Assembly: GCA_029582155.1 (NCBI GenBank)
Contig: CM055900.1
Coordinates: forward strand, 48,966,736-49,030,735
From: Panopea generosa
Lineage: Eukaryota; Mollusca; Bivalvia; Adapedonta; Hiatellidae
Reading direction: 5' to 3'
Length of the DNA stretch: 64,000 bases
Of this stretch, positions 36,226 to 47,294 are shown one piece after another. The notes beneath the pieces were generated by a model. It saw only the letters and a program-made list of their open reading frames with translations. It was not told the origin of the DNA and ran no database searches. Position numbers and translations under genes: made by a program. Position 1 is the stretch's first letter. Every line of letters begins with the position of its first letter.

Positions 36226-36317
36226 TCAACTAATACACTTCAGTCTTGCTGGTACCATTCCTTCATCGGCAAATACTGATTGCAAACAGTAGAGGTGTAC
36301 ATCACACTTTGTGGCAT
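36226..36317 (-). other. Possible terminal coding exon, unknown gene
   Basis: On the minus strand an acceptor-like AATATTTCAG precedes an open stretch of 29 residues (ATKCDVHLYCLQSVFADEG and on to a TGA at 36228-36226). Downstream sequence to about 35960 is less AT-rich than its surroundings. I recognise no family and found no upstream partner exon. It could also be chance or part of a non-coding RNA. Confidence 0.15.
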
Positions 36318-36510
36318 CTGAAATATTAAACACAAAAAAACAATAAATAAATAATTGTAACTCAAACACATCATAAAATTTGTTGTCAAATTATCATAAG
36401 TTTATACTTTTATATTCTGAATTCTGAACTTGGATAAAGAAGCAAATGAAATTGAAAGTTTGTCTCTCTTAACAACATAAACTGACATAAAATTTACAAA
36501 ATTAAACAGA

Positions 36511-36812
36511 CCGCGGTGATGTCTAGTGGTAGAGGTCCGCCTCACATGCGGAAGGTTGTGGGTTATTTTCCCCGACCGGGTCATACCAAAGACTTAAAAA
36601 ATGGTACTAGAAGCTTCCTAGCTTGATGCTCAGCATTTTGAGGAGAGTTCAAGTCTGGTCATATAATATGACTGGTTGGGGTATCATACCATGTGTCTGC
36701 GGTATGATACTCCAATGTGAAAGCACTCAGAATATTGTCTCAAGCAGACATCGTCACGATATAATTGAAAAGTTGTTGAAAGCGATGCTAAACACCATAC
36801 AACAACAACAAA
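36511..36812 (+). mobile_element. tRNA-derived SINE, family B, copy 3 (most complete)
   Basis: Head: GATGTCTAGTGGTAGAGGTC (A box) and GTTGTGGGTTATTTTCCCC (weak B box). Body: GGGTCATACCAAAGACTT, GAAGCTTCCTAGCTTGATGC, and a long inverted pair around GGGGTATCATACCATGTGTC / TGCGGTATGATACTCC. Tail: ACACCATACAACAACAACAA. The order matches the minus-strand copies at 15885 and 21486. Confidence 0.8.
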
Positions 36813-39039
36813 ATTATTCACTGCTATTGTTATTGGGTAATTTTTTTGGTTTACACAAGATTTTACTATTTCAACTGATAAAAAAACTGAAGAAGAAGAA
36901 GAAGAAAAAAACAAATTTTCATCACTGTTCATGGGGGGAAAAAACACTGACAATGTCATGGGTTTTCACAATTTTTTTATAATTATAAAAAATATGAACA
37001 TATATGTTGCTATGAAAAATATTATCAAAGTATACATGTAAACAAATGCATTTCATTACAAAAAAACACGAACCTGTTAATTACTCATGTGATGCATGTA
37101 TTTCTTCCCTGGTGGTTGAGACATCATTACACGTTTATATCTGTTGCTGTTGGTATAAATTAGATCTGTAAACAGTGACACTTTCTTGACCTTTGGATAG
37201 TTTATCAGCAGATACAGCTGGTTCATTTGGAGTGTATGTATGGGTTCTTTACTGTATCCAAAATCACAAAATCTTTACTATAGCCACACAACACGAAAGC
37301 AATTTCAATTTCAAAACACTCGTGTTTACTAAGAGTTATAACTGCCATTTCATGTAAGCGACAATATGATTGGTTGAATTTCAAAAGGAGGACCAATGAA
37401 ATAATACGTTACAGGCCAAAGCTTGCAGGTGTGGATATGACTAATTTTCCCTGTTTTTAATAACATGTGTTAATTATTGTCATCACAACATGGTAAATAG
37501 GTGCTGCATTTATAGGGTTTAAGAGTAGATAAGATAACATGTGAACTAGTGAATAATTAAATAAACAATGCTTAGTGTTTAACAATAAGACAGTAAATAA
37601 TATTAATTTATATAGTTATGTAAATTGAATATGTAATAAATTAATTTACTTTTAAAATAAATTTGATTGAAATATTGTGTATATGTTCTTTTTTTTTAAA
37701 GGAAAGGGATTAATGTGATGGTAAAACAGGTCATGGTCAAGGTCAAGGTCACTGTTGCTAAACAATAGAAAAAAAAATATTGCCTTTGACAACTTTTGTT
37801 TTCCTATTACATAATTTGATGAAAGTTTGTGAATTTAAGGTTCTCAAGTAATAGTTTAAGTGATTTGAGATTAACTTTGAGTTAAATCAAGTCAAGGTCA
37901 CTCTTACATAAAAATCTTCACAGGAACTGAGAGACCAAATTTATTTATATTTGTTTTAAATGATCTCAATCAATCAGGTTTTCGAGTTTGTTCAAGTAAA
38001 GGGAATAGGGTCCATTGGGGCCTAGTAAGGGGACTGATTTTAATACTATGGAAAAACAGGAAATAATGTTTTTCTTGTTTATTTTTCCGTGATATTTCTT
38101 GTAATGTATTGAAAATTACTATGTTATTATATTATTAAACTAATAAATCAAGACACCATGACTTGCTTACTACCAAATATTAAGAACGTTAAAGAACAAA
38201 AACCAAGATTTCTAATTACAAACTTGGTGAAGTCTTCCATTAACATTCTATTTGCTTTGTACTGTTCTCATTCACATTTAAAATTTAAAAATAATTCTTT
38301 TTTTTTTGTGTGTTTATTTTTTTTTAAAGAATTTCATTTAATGAATAAATGCAATACCACAAGACAAAATGCTGTATTTGTAGAGTCGGTGCTAATTTGT
38401 TATACCTCAGTGATTTGACTTATATTTTTGGATGATGTGTAACCGGTGCTAATTTCCAATAATTTGCACTTATTTTCCACTGAAAAAAAATAAAATAAAA
38501 AAATGGTAGTTTAGGAATACAGCGTTAAGTGTACTTAAAGTATCTACAATGCCATTTTTTTGTATATATTCATGTATTCTGATTATTATTTCACACTGTA
38601 ATAAACCAGTAATTAGTGGTTATAGTTCTTCTGTTTTCATATACTTGCCCTTTTCTATAATTGTTCGACTCTTCTCTGTACTCTATAAAACAAGTGCAAT
38701 GCACCATATGAAGTCAAATATGTAGCTGTGGTTCAAGATAATTTGTATTAATTATTAATGTCTAAAAACAACTTAAAGGTACAGTATGATTATATACTAT
38801 ATTGAAAATCAATAAAATCTACATTAAATCAGCAAAAAGCTAATTTTTATATATCATATGATTTACAAACATTAATTAAAAAACTAATGAATAAACTTAA
38901 TGCATTTGATGAGTCCAAAATGTTGGGTACTGAAAATTTCTAAGTATGAGATTTCCGTGTGAATTGTAACATTTTGTTGCTCTTTTTTTTCTAAGTATGA
39001 AATTTCCGTGTTCTCAAAATGTTTAAGTATTAAAAATCC
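36813..39039. other. No gene recognised
   Basis: Contains a short (GAA)n run near 36892-36905. A stretch at 37690-38080 has AAGGTCAAGGTCACT-type words like those near 30240. Otherwise AT-rich DNA. Confidence 0.4.
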
Positions 39040-39275
39040 GTGTTAAGATAGAAATTCCGGGCGGACTTGTAGAAATTCCAGGCGTAAAAATTGTTAAGAT
39101 TTAAAAATCCGTGTTCGAGGTTGAAATTCCGGGCGGAAAAGACAGAATGTCCACACGGACTTTTGCCATAATTTCCGTGTCCGCCTGGAATCCGGGCGGA
39201 AAATAGTGATTCCGTGTGATTTTCACACGGAATCCGCCTGGACTCCGCCTGGAATCCGGGTAGATTTTTCATACA
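39040..39275. repeat. Second CCGGGCGGA motif cluster
   Basis: Carries AATTCCGGGCGGACTTGTAG, AATTCCGGGCGGAAAAGAC, GTCCACACGGAC, TCCGCCTGGAATCCGGGCGG and CACACGGAATCCGCCTGG. Same core motif as the array at 33140, again in both orientations, with an added ACACGGA variant. Confidence 0.75.
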
Positions 39276-39782
39276 GGTTGAAGCCTTGTAAACAATTAAA
39301 AAGGTTACATGAACAATCAGTTTAGGCATACATCTTTGTCATTTGTTAATACTATGATGTATCTAGGTAACAATTATTGAATTAAGTTCAGTTATAAATT
39401 ATGTTTCTTTGTCTATTATAAATGTAACAGGTATTGAATGTTTACTTTAGGCCATTATGAATTAATTGGTAGATAATCATCCAAATTTTTCTTAAAAACG
39501 GGGAGGGCGGGAGGATTTTTTTTTATTTTTAAATTTTTTAATAAAATAAAAACACGAAAAAATGTTTTTATTATTTTTTTTTTATTATTTTAATGAAAAT
39601 AAAAAGGGTCGGAGTGCCATGAAAATTAGGTGGTGGGCAGGGATGATAATCTAGCAATTAATTTATTATGGCCTAATCAATACTCAGTTATAAAATTACC
39701 TAATATGTAGGTATCCTCCTTAATTCATCAGTTCTAAATTACTTTTTAATATTTAAATTGACTGCTACTTGAACAGAATATT
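39276..39782. other. No gene recognised
   Basis: AT-rich sequence with poly-T and poly-A runs around 39515-39600. No coding pattern. Confidence 0.4.
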
Positions 39783-40040
39783 GATTGATTTAATATTTAG
39801 CGTAATTTTTATGCCATCGAGAGCTAACAGACGATCAGTTAACCTAACCACTGTTTCCTGGAATCCTGAAAGGTTAACCAGTACTTGAGCTCACCCCATC
39901 TCCACAAGTAACTGATAGCTTTCCCACTTGAATCAGTGGTGAAAGATGAATGATAATGGGACAGAATGTTGTATATAAATCATCAGGGAGACTGTTGCCA
40001 GGTGGGATTTGAACTCATTACCCCTGGATTGCTACATATC
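39783..40040 (-). mobile_element. tRNA-derived SINE, family A, copy 3
   Basis: Shares ATTGATTTAATATTTAGCGT, TTTTATGCCATCGAGAGC, AGACGATCAGTTAACC and AACTGATAGCTTTCCCAC with copy 1. On the minus strand the right end keeps a good B box (GAGTTCAAATCCC near 40005) but the A-box end is lost. Confidence 0.75.
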
Positions 40041-41213
40041 AATAAAACTTGCAGTCTGGCAGAGCTAAAAAGGATGAGTTTGCATTTTATTGGTTGCACT
40101 ATCATGTTTTTGTTGGTGTCACATGCAGATTCTATCTGGAAAAATCACAAGTTTGCCAGTCTGCATGCTTTGTTATCAAAACCAATCAAAATAAGACTTA
40201 CAAAAAATGGATCGTTTGGTCAACCTGTCATAATTGTAAACAAAACCATGTAATTAAGTGTTTCTGATACTAATTTTAGTAACAATTAGTACATGTGACC
40301 ACGGTCAACCAAGGAATAATCACATGTCAGAACCTTTTCCAGAAATTGGGAAAAGTCCCAAGCCTTTAAGATTGGGGAAAAAACAGCGTAATTGAGGGGA
40401 AATTGGGAAGTTTTTGAAGGCATTAGCAAACTGGGAAATAAATAAATATAAGATATAACAAAAATACTTCATATCCTGTTGGGTTTTTTATCCCCTAATG
40501 TAAGAAATGTTTTATAAAAAATCCATTTGAGGAATTTTTTGGCCTCATTTGGGGATAAAGCATGATTTTTTTAATTTGGAAGCCTCCAAATGTTGGCCCC
40601 TGTGAAATTAAAAAAGCTCTCACTGAATGTCATGTATCATAAGGCGATTTGTCAATTTTTTAGCAAGAAATGATACTCAATAAATGTGGGAGAAATAACA
40701 GAGGGGAAGCAACTAGCATAGTCGGTAGGTTTTTTGTGCAGAATTTGAAATTATTTATGAAATAAAATTTAGAAAGATAACTCATTATTCTAATAAAACC
40801 AAAACAATAAAAAGTTTTTTGAAAAAAAAAAAAAAGGGTAAAAAACATTTTTTTGGATAGAGTTCTAAATTTTGCATGAGTCGTTGGGAATTAGCAAATA
40901 TTTATATTTCCCCCATACTAAATGGTTGTCAGAAAACTAGGTTAACAGTCACTGCCCGAGTCAAATGCCATTATATTACTATTAATAATATCTAGCATGT
41001 AACCTGATGACTGTCAAGGTTATTTGATACTAAAGGTATGTTTGGATTTCTTTACTGTATACATTTTTTTTTATCTGTTGACCAGTGCTATATCTTTATG
41101 ACAGTCACAGTCCATTCAAAATTGCCAATTTAAACTTTAGGGTAGGAGATAAAATCAATGGAGGGAAAGGTAAATAATGAATGCCTTGTATATATTACTG
41201 TTTTTTCTTTTTC
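40041..41213. other. No gene recognised
   Basis: AT-rich. A patch at 40340-40560 has GGGAAAA/TTGGGAAG words like those near 19600, suggesting a shared old repeat. No coding pattern. Confidence 0.4.
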
Positions 41214-41490
41214 TGGTGTGTTGAGTGTTTTTTTGTAATATTTAGCATAATTGTGTTCCAGTGAGGACTAACTAATAGACAGTTGGTTAACATAACCACT
41301 CTTTCCTGGAATCCGGGAAGGTTAACCAGTACTTGAGCACACCCATCCCGCAAGTAACTAATAAATTTCTCATTTGAATCAGAGTAAGATGTGAATGATG
41401 ATGCCATATATCAATCATCACAGAAACTGAGACTGGCCAGGGTTTCAAGTATAGTTGGATGTGCTAGCTGTGTTAACTAAGCTGACTGGG
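41214..41490 (-). mobile_element. tRNA-derived SINE, family A, copy 4, running into a minisatellite
   Basis: Shares AATATTTAGC, GGTTAACCAGTACTTGAGCA, CGCAAGTAACTAATAAAT and TATATCAATCATCACAG with the other copies. On the minus strand its tRNA-like head (CCCAGTCAGCTTAGTTAACA and the region after it) is the sequence repeated in the adjoining array. Confidence 0.75.
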
Positions 41491-43503
41491 CCTGTCAATG
41501 TTTAAGGTCAAGATTGGGCAAATATAGTTGGATGTGCTAGCTGTGTTAACTAAGCTAACTGGGCCTGTCAGTGTTTGAGGTCAAGATTGGGCAAGTATAG
41601 TTGGATGTGCTAGCTGTGTTAACTAAGCTAACTGGGCCTGTCAATGTTTAAGGTCAAGATTGGGCAAGTATAGTTGGATGTGCTAGCTGTGTTAACTAAG
41701 CTAACTGGGCCTGTCAGTGTTTGAGGTCAAGATTGGGCAAGTATAGTTGGATGTGCTAGCTGTGTTAACTAAGCTAACTGGGCCTGTCAGTGTTTGAGGT
41801 CAAGATTGGACAAGTATAGTTGGATGTGCTAGCTGTGTTAACTAAGCTAACTGGGCCTGTCAGTGTTTGAGGTCAAGATTGGACAAGTATAGTTGGATGT
41901 GCTAGCTGTGTTAACTAAGCTAACTGGGCCTGTCAGTGTTTGAGGTCAAGATTGGGCAAGTATAGTTGAATGTGCTAGCTGTGTTAACTAAGCTAATTGG
42001 GCCTGTCAGTGTTTGAGGTCAAGATTGGACAAGTATAGTTGGATGTGCTAGCTGTGTTAACTAAGCTAACTGGGCCTGTCAGTGTTTGAGGTCAAGATTG
42101 GACAAGTATAGTTGGATGTGCTAGCTGTGTTAACTAAGCTGACTGGGCCTGTCAGTGTTTGAGGTCAAGATTGGGCAAGTATAGGTGGATGTGCTAGCTG
42201 TGTTAACTAAGCTAACTGGGCCTGTCAGTGTTTGAGGTCAAGATTGGACAAGTATAGTTTGATGTGCTAGCTGTGTTAACTAAGCTGACTGGGCCTGTCA
42301 GTGTTTGAGGTCAAGATTGGGCAAGTAAAGTTGGATGTGCTAGCTGTGTTAACTTAGCTTACTGGGCCTGTCAATGTTTGAGGTCAAGATTGGGCAAGTA
42401 TAGTTGGATGTGCTAGCTGAGTTAACTAAGCTAACTGGGCCTGTCAGTGTTTGAGGTCAAGATTGGGCAAGTATAGTTGGATGTGCTAGCTGTGTTAACT
42501 AAGCTTACTGGGCCTGTCAGTGTTTGAGGTCAAGATTGGGCAAGTATAGTTGGATGTGCTAGCTGTGTTAACTAAGCTGACTGGGCCTGTCAATGTTTGA
42601 GGTCACGATTGGGCAAGTATAGTTGGATGTGCTAGCTGTGTTAACTAAGCTTACTGGGCCTGTCAATGTTTGAGGTCAAGATTGGGCAAGTATAGTTGGA
42701 TGTGCTAGCTGTGTTAACTAAGCTTACTGGGCCTGTCAATGTTTGAGGTCAAGATTGGGCAAGTATAGTTGGATGTGCTAGCTGTGTTAACTAAGCTTAC
42801 TGGGCCTGTCAATGTTTGAGGTCAAGATTGGACAAGTATAGTTGGATGTGCTAGCTGTGTTAACTAAGCTTACTGTGCCTATCAATGTTTGAGGTCAAGA
42901 TTGGGCAAGTATAGTTGGATGTGCTAGCTGTGTTAACTAAGCTTACTGGGCCTGTCAATGTTTGAGGTCAAGATTGGGCAAGTATAGTTCATTGTACTAG
43001 CTGTGCTAATTAAGCTAACTGGGCCTGTCAATGTTTGAGGTCAAGATTGGGCAAGTATAGTTGGATATGCTAGCTGTGTTAACTAAGCTGACTGGGCCTG
43101 TCAATGTTTGAGGTCAAGATTGGGCAAGTATAGTTGGATGTGCTAGCTGTGTTAACTAAGCTGACTGGAGCTGTCAATGTTTGAGGTCAAGATTGGGCAA
43201 GTATAGTTGGATGTGCTAGCTGTGTTAACTTAGCTTACTGGGCCTGTCAATGTTTGAGGTCAAGATTGGGCAAGTATAGTTGGATGTGCTAGCTGTGTTA
43301 ACTAAGCTAACTGGGCCTGTCAATGTTTGAGGTCAAGATTGGGCAAGTATAGTTGGATGTGCTAGCTGTGTTAACTAAGCTGACTGGAGCTGTCAATGTT
43401 TGAGGTCAAGATTGGGCAAGTATAGTTGGATGTGCTAGCTGTGTTAACTAAGCTAACTGGGCCTGTCAATGTTTGAGGTCAAGATTGGGCAAGTATAGTT
43501 GGA
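41446..43503. repeat. 73-bp minisatellite, about 28 copies, built on a SINE tRNA head
   Basis: The unit reads TATAGTTGGATGTGCTAGCT, GTGTTAACTAAGCTAACTGG, GCCTGTCAGTGTTTGAGGTC, AAGATTGGGCAAG. The first unit overlaps the end of the family A SINE at 41214. The first two thirds of the unit are the reverse complement of that SINE's tRNA-like head; the remaining roughly 30 bp look like flanking sequence. Copies are nearly identical, so the array is young or homogenised. Confidence 0.95.
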
Positions 43504-43569
43504 GTTGATCTAATTGATAGGACATTAGTAACTTATAGACATCGAAAGAATCAGGAAAATCAGGTTGCC

Positions 43570-43743
43570 ATCATCTTCATACTAGTATAATTCATCTACA
43601 TACTAGTATAATTCATCTACATACTAGTATAATTCAACTACTAGTATAATTCATCTACATACTAGTATAATTTATCTACATACTAGTATAATTAATTCAT
43701 CTACGTACTAGTATAATTCATCTACATACTAGTATAATTTAAA
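43570..43743. repeat. 21-bp tandem repeat, about 8 copies
   Basis: The unit is ACTAGTATAATTCATCTACAT, with ACTAGT at 43581, 43602 and 43623 and onward, plus one short and one extended unit. The core TACTAGTA is palindromic. Confidence 0.85.
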
Positions 43744-44191
43744 TAACAATATTGAAAGGCAGCTAGTATATCATGTTTCTTGTCAAAATTTTATAAGAAT
43801 TAGCAAAAATATTATTTTCCAATAAATCCGGCTTAGATATTGACTTATTGCACCTTTATTGACAAGGATATGTATTAAAATATGCCAAAGTGATGTAATG
43901 AAAAAGGATTTCTTAACTCGACCAGTGAGCCCAGGTTGGATATATAAAATAATAATTTTCCTGCTTAAATACCAACATACATTTTATGAAGTATCAAATG
44001 AAACCAATGACTTCAATTTGCTCTGTTATATTGATAACACCGCTACAGAAAAGACATTTGGAAATTCAATTTGATGTCACTGATCTGCTTTATCTCTCTT
44101 TAGATCAGCCATTTCTACACCTAAGGTGCGCAGTTAGTAATTAGAATGAAAGTGAAGTTTTCAGATACTGGTAATGAATCATGTTTTAATA
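43744..44191. other. No gene recognised
   Basis: AT-rich sequence. The 71-codon ORF at 43859 shows no motif. Confidence 0.4.
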
Positions 44192-44434
44192 TTAACCCAG
44201 GTTGACTTCATATTGACGCCTTTGGGCACCTCTAAAACAGACACCTTTGGACACCTCTAATATAGATGGCTTTTGAATTATTGGGTGAATTATGTTTATA
44301 ATAACTGACAGAGTGGAAAACAGTGCAGGAAGTGTTCAGATTGCTCGTTACGAGCAATCTGAACTCTTCCTGCACTGTTTTCAAAGGTCTTCTGTGGGTG
44401 CGGGAAAACGCGTATCTATGGAGTAAAGGGTTAA
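44192..44434. mobile_element. piggyBac-like MITE, copy 2 (TTAA-flanked)
   Basis: TTAA at 44192-44195 and 44431-44434. Same internal sequence and length (243 bp with TTAAs) as the copy at 20973. The centre hairpin is perfect here: GTTCAGATTGCTCGT / ACGAGCAATCTGAAC. Confidence 0.85.
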
Positions 44435-44699
44435 AAGAATAACAGCTGTATTCACAACATCCCTGTTTTTGTAATGTACTCCATCATAATTGTACCCTCG
44501 AGGTAATTCACCTTTATAACCTAAGTCCAATAATCAGAACAACTTCTATTTTTCTTTTCTCTGATGTTTACCAGTTGTTGCAATTAAATGAAGTTGTTAA
44601 TTCAATTAATGATAACATGAATATACTTATGCAAATTAACGTTTTAATAGAAATATTGTTTTTGTAGTCCTCAACCGGTTTTATATTCCATCCATCTAA

Positions 44700-45000
44700 A
44701 GTACATCCGGAAAGATTGCTAAAAAGGTATCCAAGCTAGGTTTGTGAAACTTTGCATGTGGATAGAGGATGATAAAGAAATAATGCAGGTCATTTGATTT
44801 TTGTCAGTCATACAAAAATTGAGGCTGCTATGGCAACGACACAAGTCACATTACAGAGACAACCTTGATACTGTGGTAACACAAACATATCCAAGCTATA
44901 TTAATTTTATGAAACTTTGCATCATTTCATTATATTTTCTGTTGGCTAAAATTGTGGTTGCTATGGCAACAAATCAATAAAGTTAACTTACCAGTAGGGG
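44700..45000. repeat. Diverged tandem pair carrying palindromic X-box-like motifs
   Basis: Two related halves share TATCCAAGCTA and GTGAAACTTTGCAT / ATGAAACTTTGCAT, and each includes a GCTATGGCAAC motif. GTTGCTATGGCAAC at 44957-44970 is a palindrome matching the RFX X-box consensus; GCTGCTATGGCAAC at 44824-44837 is its partner. Confidence 0.6.
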
Positions 45001-45169
45001 ACTAAAATGTATTGCTTGCAATACTCCAATGTCTTGTTTTTATCGTGAATATATAACTTTAAAATGATTAATTTATATTAACTGCAATTTCGGTTCTCAA
45101 AGGGATACATAGGTATAAATAATGTTGAAATGTCCACATGCCAAGCACTCTTCATACCTAAACACAGGT

Positions 45170-45290
45170 CCTCTGTGACTGAGGTGTCTAAAGTGCAGTC
45201 ATCTAATGACTGACCTTTTACATCTCATCACTGAGGTCATGGGTTCGAAACCAACTCAGTCAAAAAAGACTTCATATATGTGGAACTTGC
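45170..45290 (+). repeat. tRNA-like SINE head, family C
   Basis: A B box GGGTTCGAAACC (about 45241) is preceded by CATCACTGAGGTCAT and followed by AACTCAGTCAAAAAAGACTT. This resembles the head at 56231, which has CACCACTAAGGTCATAGG before its B box. The A-box region is degraded. Confidence 0.5.
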
Positions 45291-45508
45291 GGAAGGATAG
45301 TTAAAGATTCAATATGTGGTCAGACCGGTCTTCCTCCGCTATGCCATAATATTATAAACCTGTTCCGTGAACATAATTACCCGCCATGTGCAAACCCTTA
45401 TACATAAGAAGGTAATTCTAGTTAATTAACTTTTTTTAATAATAATTCCTGTATAACAGTGGTGTACATCGCGTTACACATGACTTTGTATCTTATTAAA
45501 ACTTAAGT

Positions 45509-45555
45509 TTATAATAGATTACAAAAGCCATGCAAATAGTACATGGTGTCAGAAG
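45509..45555 (+). mobile_element. Putative 5' LTR end and primer-binding site of the gypsy element
   Basis: ATAATAGATTACAAAAGCCA runs to ...TAGTACA at 45543. TGGTGTCAGAAG follows directly at 45544-45555, a common gypsy primer-binding-site form. A matching stretch with the same order ends near 49168 past the pol remains. The full LTR length could not be set. Confidence 0.5.
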
Positions 45556-45657
45556 AAAAACATGATATATGTGGAATTTATTTAGATGAATAAATTAACA
45601 TTCCTATGCTTGTTTTCAATGGAAAATAATTGTGAATAACATTCATCAACACACAAC

Positions 45658-46640
45658 ATGGAGATGTACGGTGTTTCTATCCAAAATATGGACTGGGAAA
45701 GCACAAATTTGCCACAGGCATTCAATCAGCAAGCCGAACTTGTATTTTCTGGTCCCTTAACCCTTTACTCCATAGATACGTGTTTTCCCGCACCAATCAC
45801 AGAAGGCCTTTAAAAACAGTGCAGGAAGCACTTCCTGCATGGTTTTCCACTCTGCCAGTTAATATAAACATACTTTACCCAATAATTCAAAAGCCTTCTA
45901 TATAAGAGGTGTCCAAAGGCGGCTATATGAAGTAAAGGGTTAAAAGAGAAATCAGAAGAAGAAAAGGTTGCATATTTGCTTCTATGGGTTGGTGAAAAGG
46001 GACAGGACATCCATCAAACTTGCCAGGGCATTTCTGCAGTCTCATGATGTCAAAAGCTCAACACGTAGTTTGAAAAAACATATGTCCAACCTAATCTCAG
46101 TCCTATATTCAAAAGGTTTAAGTTCAATAACATTATGCAGGCTAGTGACACCATTGAAGTGTTTGTCACTAAACTCAGGTTAGCGGCAAAGGATTGTAAC
46201 TTTTCTGACTCGGACGAAATGATCTGTGACAGAGTTGTTTTTGGGAAGTTTTTAAAACTTATAAACGAGGGAGAAAAGCTTATTCTGAATAGGAATCCAA
46301 ATTGCCCAGAACATCTCAAAGCAATGGCGACCAAAGGGGGCAACGATGGACAACACGGACCAGTACACATGGTAAAGAAGAGGTACCACAAGGAAAAATT
46401 AACAACAAAAACATTTACAATAGCACAGGAGTTGCAGAAACTGTGGGAACTCTCTCACAAGAGAAGCAAAGTGTCCCACACAGAGAAAACAGAGTCATTT
46501 GTGCAAAAAATGGAACCATTTTGTCTAGATGTGTGAAGATCAATCAAAAGTGCCAATAAAAACAAATGTGTAATGGAATTAAAAGCTAATGAGGAATTAT
46601 CATCTGATGATGATGACACATTCTACATCAATACTGTTAA
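45658..46640 (+). pseudogene. gypsy gag pseudogene with a MITE insertion
   Basis: Begins at ATG 45658. It is interrupted at 45757-45943 by a TTAA-flanked MITE, and the frame resumes right after it. The part after the insert holds YLLLWVGEKGQDI and, from 46135, SDTIEVFVTKLRLAAKDCNF then MICDRVVFG, the gag capsid pattern of invertebrate gypsy elements. A stop and frameshifts occur near 46050 and after 46536. The last part has the acidic DDDDTFYINTV patch typical of the region before protease. No zinc knuckle was found. Confidence 0.75.
45757..45943. mobile_element. piggyBac-like MITE, copy 3, inside gag (inverted)
   Basis: TTAA at 45757-45760 and 45940-45943. Termini are CCCTTTACTCCATAGATACG and TATGAAGTAAAGGG. 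It is in the opposite orientation to the other copies, 187 bp long and lacks most of the central hairpin. The gag frame continues when the insert and one TTAA are ignored, which fixes both ends and the TTAA target duplication. Confidence 0.9.
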
Positions 46641-46829
46641 ATCCGGTAATTTGGTTTCACAGGCACACGCCATATGTTGGCCCTTCCTGAAATCTCATTT
46701 CCTTCAGAATAGACACAGTCTATGGTAAATATTTATCAATAGCTTTCTTCTCAGTTCTGTTGTTATGTATCGCTGTATATCAAATATATGTATATGTTAT
46801 AATGCTGATTACAAATAAATATTGTTTAA

Positions 46830-47202
46830 ACCAATCTACCAAGAAGGATAACACACCCTGTCCATGACAAACTGAAAGACGAACTAGACGGTATGGTAAA
46901 TAATGAAATTATTGCCAAGGTTACTGAATTGACAGGCTGGGTCAATTCCCTAATTGTTGTAGAAAAGCCAAAGACAGGCAAGCTTTGCATATGTCTTGAC
47001 CCTAAAGCTTTAAACGAGGCCATACGCCGACCAATGAAAACTCTAAAAGATGTTTCTATCTGCCCAACTGTCTGGAGCCACATACTTTAGTGTGCTTGAC
47101 ACTAGATCTGGTTATTGCAGCGTACGGTTAAATGACAAATCCTCATACCTAACTGCATTCCCAAGATGTGCTTCAACAAAAGATTGATGAAGCATTTGAA
47201 AG
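46830..47202 (+). pseudogene. gypsy reverse transcriptase, N-terminal fragment
   Basis: Frame with KLKDELDGMVNNEIIAKV, GWVNSLIVVEKPKTGKLCIC and LDPKALNEAIRRP, the fingers and start of the palm of gypsy RT. A frameshift near 47070 leads to YFSVLDTRSGYC and SSYLTAF. The sequence then jumps to a QQKIDEAFE stretch, so the segment with the YxDD catalytic motif is deleted. It ends at the 47203 inversion border. Confidence 0.85.
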
Positions 47203-47294
47203 TGCAGTGTCTTGCAAAATGTGATTTAAGTTTGCTAATAACTGTCACACTTTTTGTGTCAAACTCAAAGAATCGACTATAATAGTCAACTAAG
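47203..47294. repeat. Left arm of a 92-bp perfect inverted repeat
   Basis: 47203-47294 is, by eye, the exact reverse complement of 47774-47865, with a 479-bp spacer. Both arms encode the same integrase stretch around EFDTKSVTVISKLKSHFARH, once on each strand. Confidence 0.9.

Noticed and set aside
36623..36982. 119-codon plus-strand ORF and its antisense partner
   Set aside because: It runs through a family B SINE, its CAA-rich tail and a (GAA)n run; no protein motif.
46050..46391. Minus-strand ORF of 113 codons over gag (also 46826..47083)
   Set aside because: Antisense shadows of the gypsy gag and RT frames, which carry the recognisable motifs.
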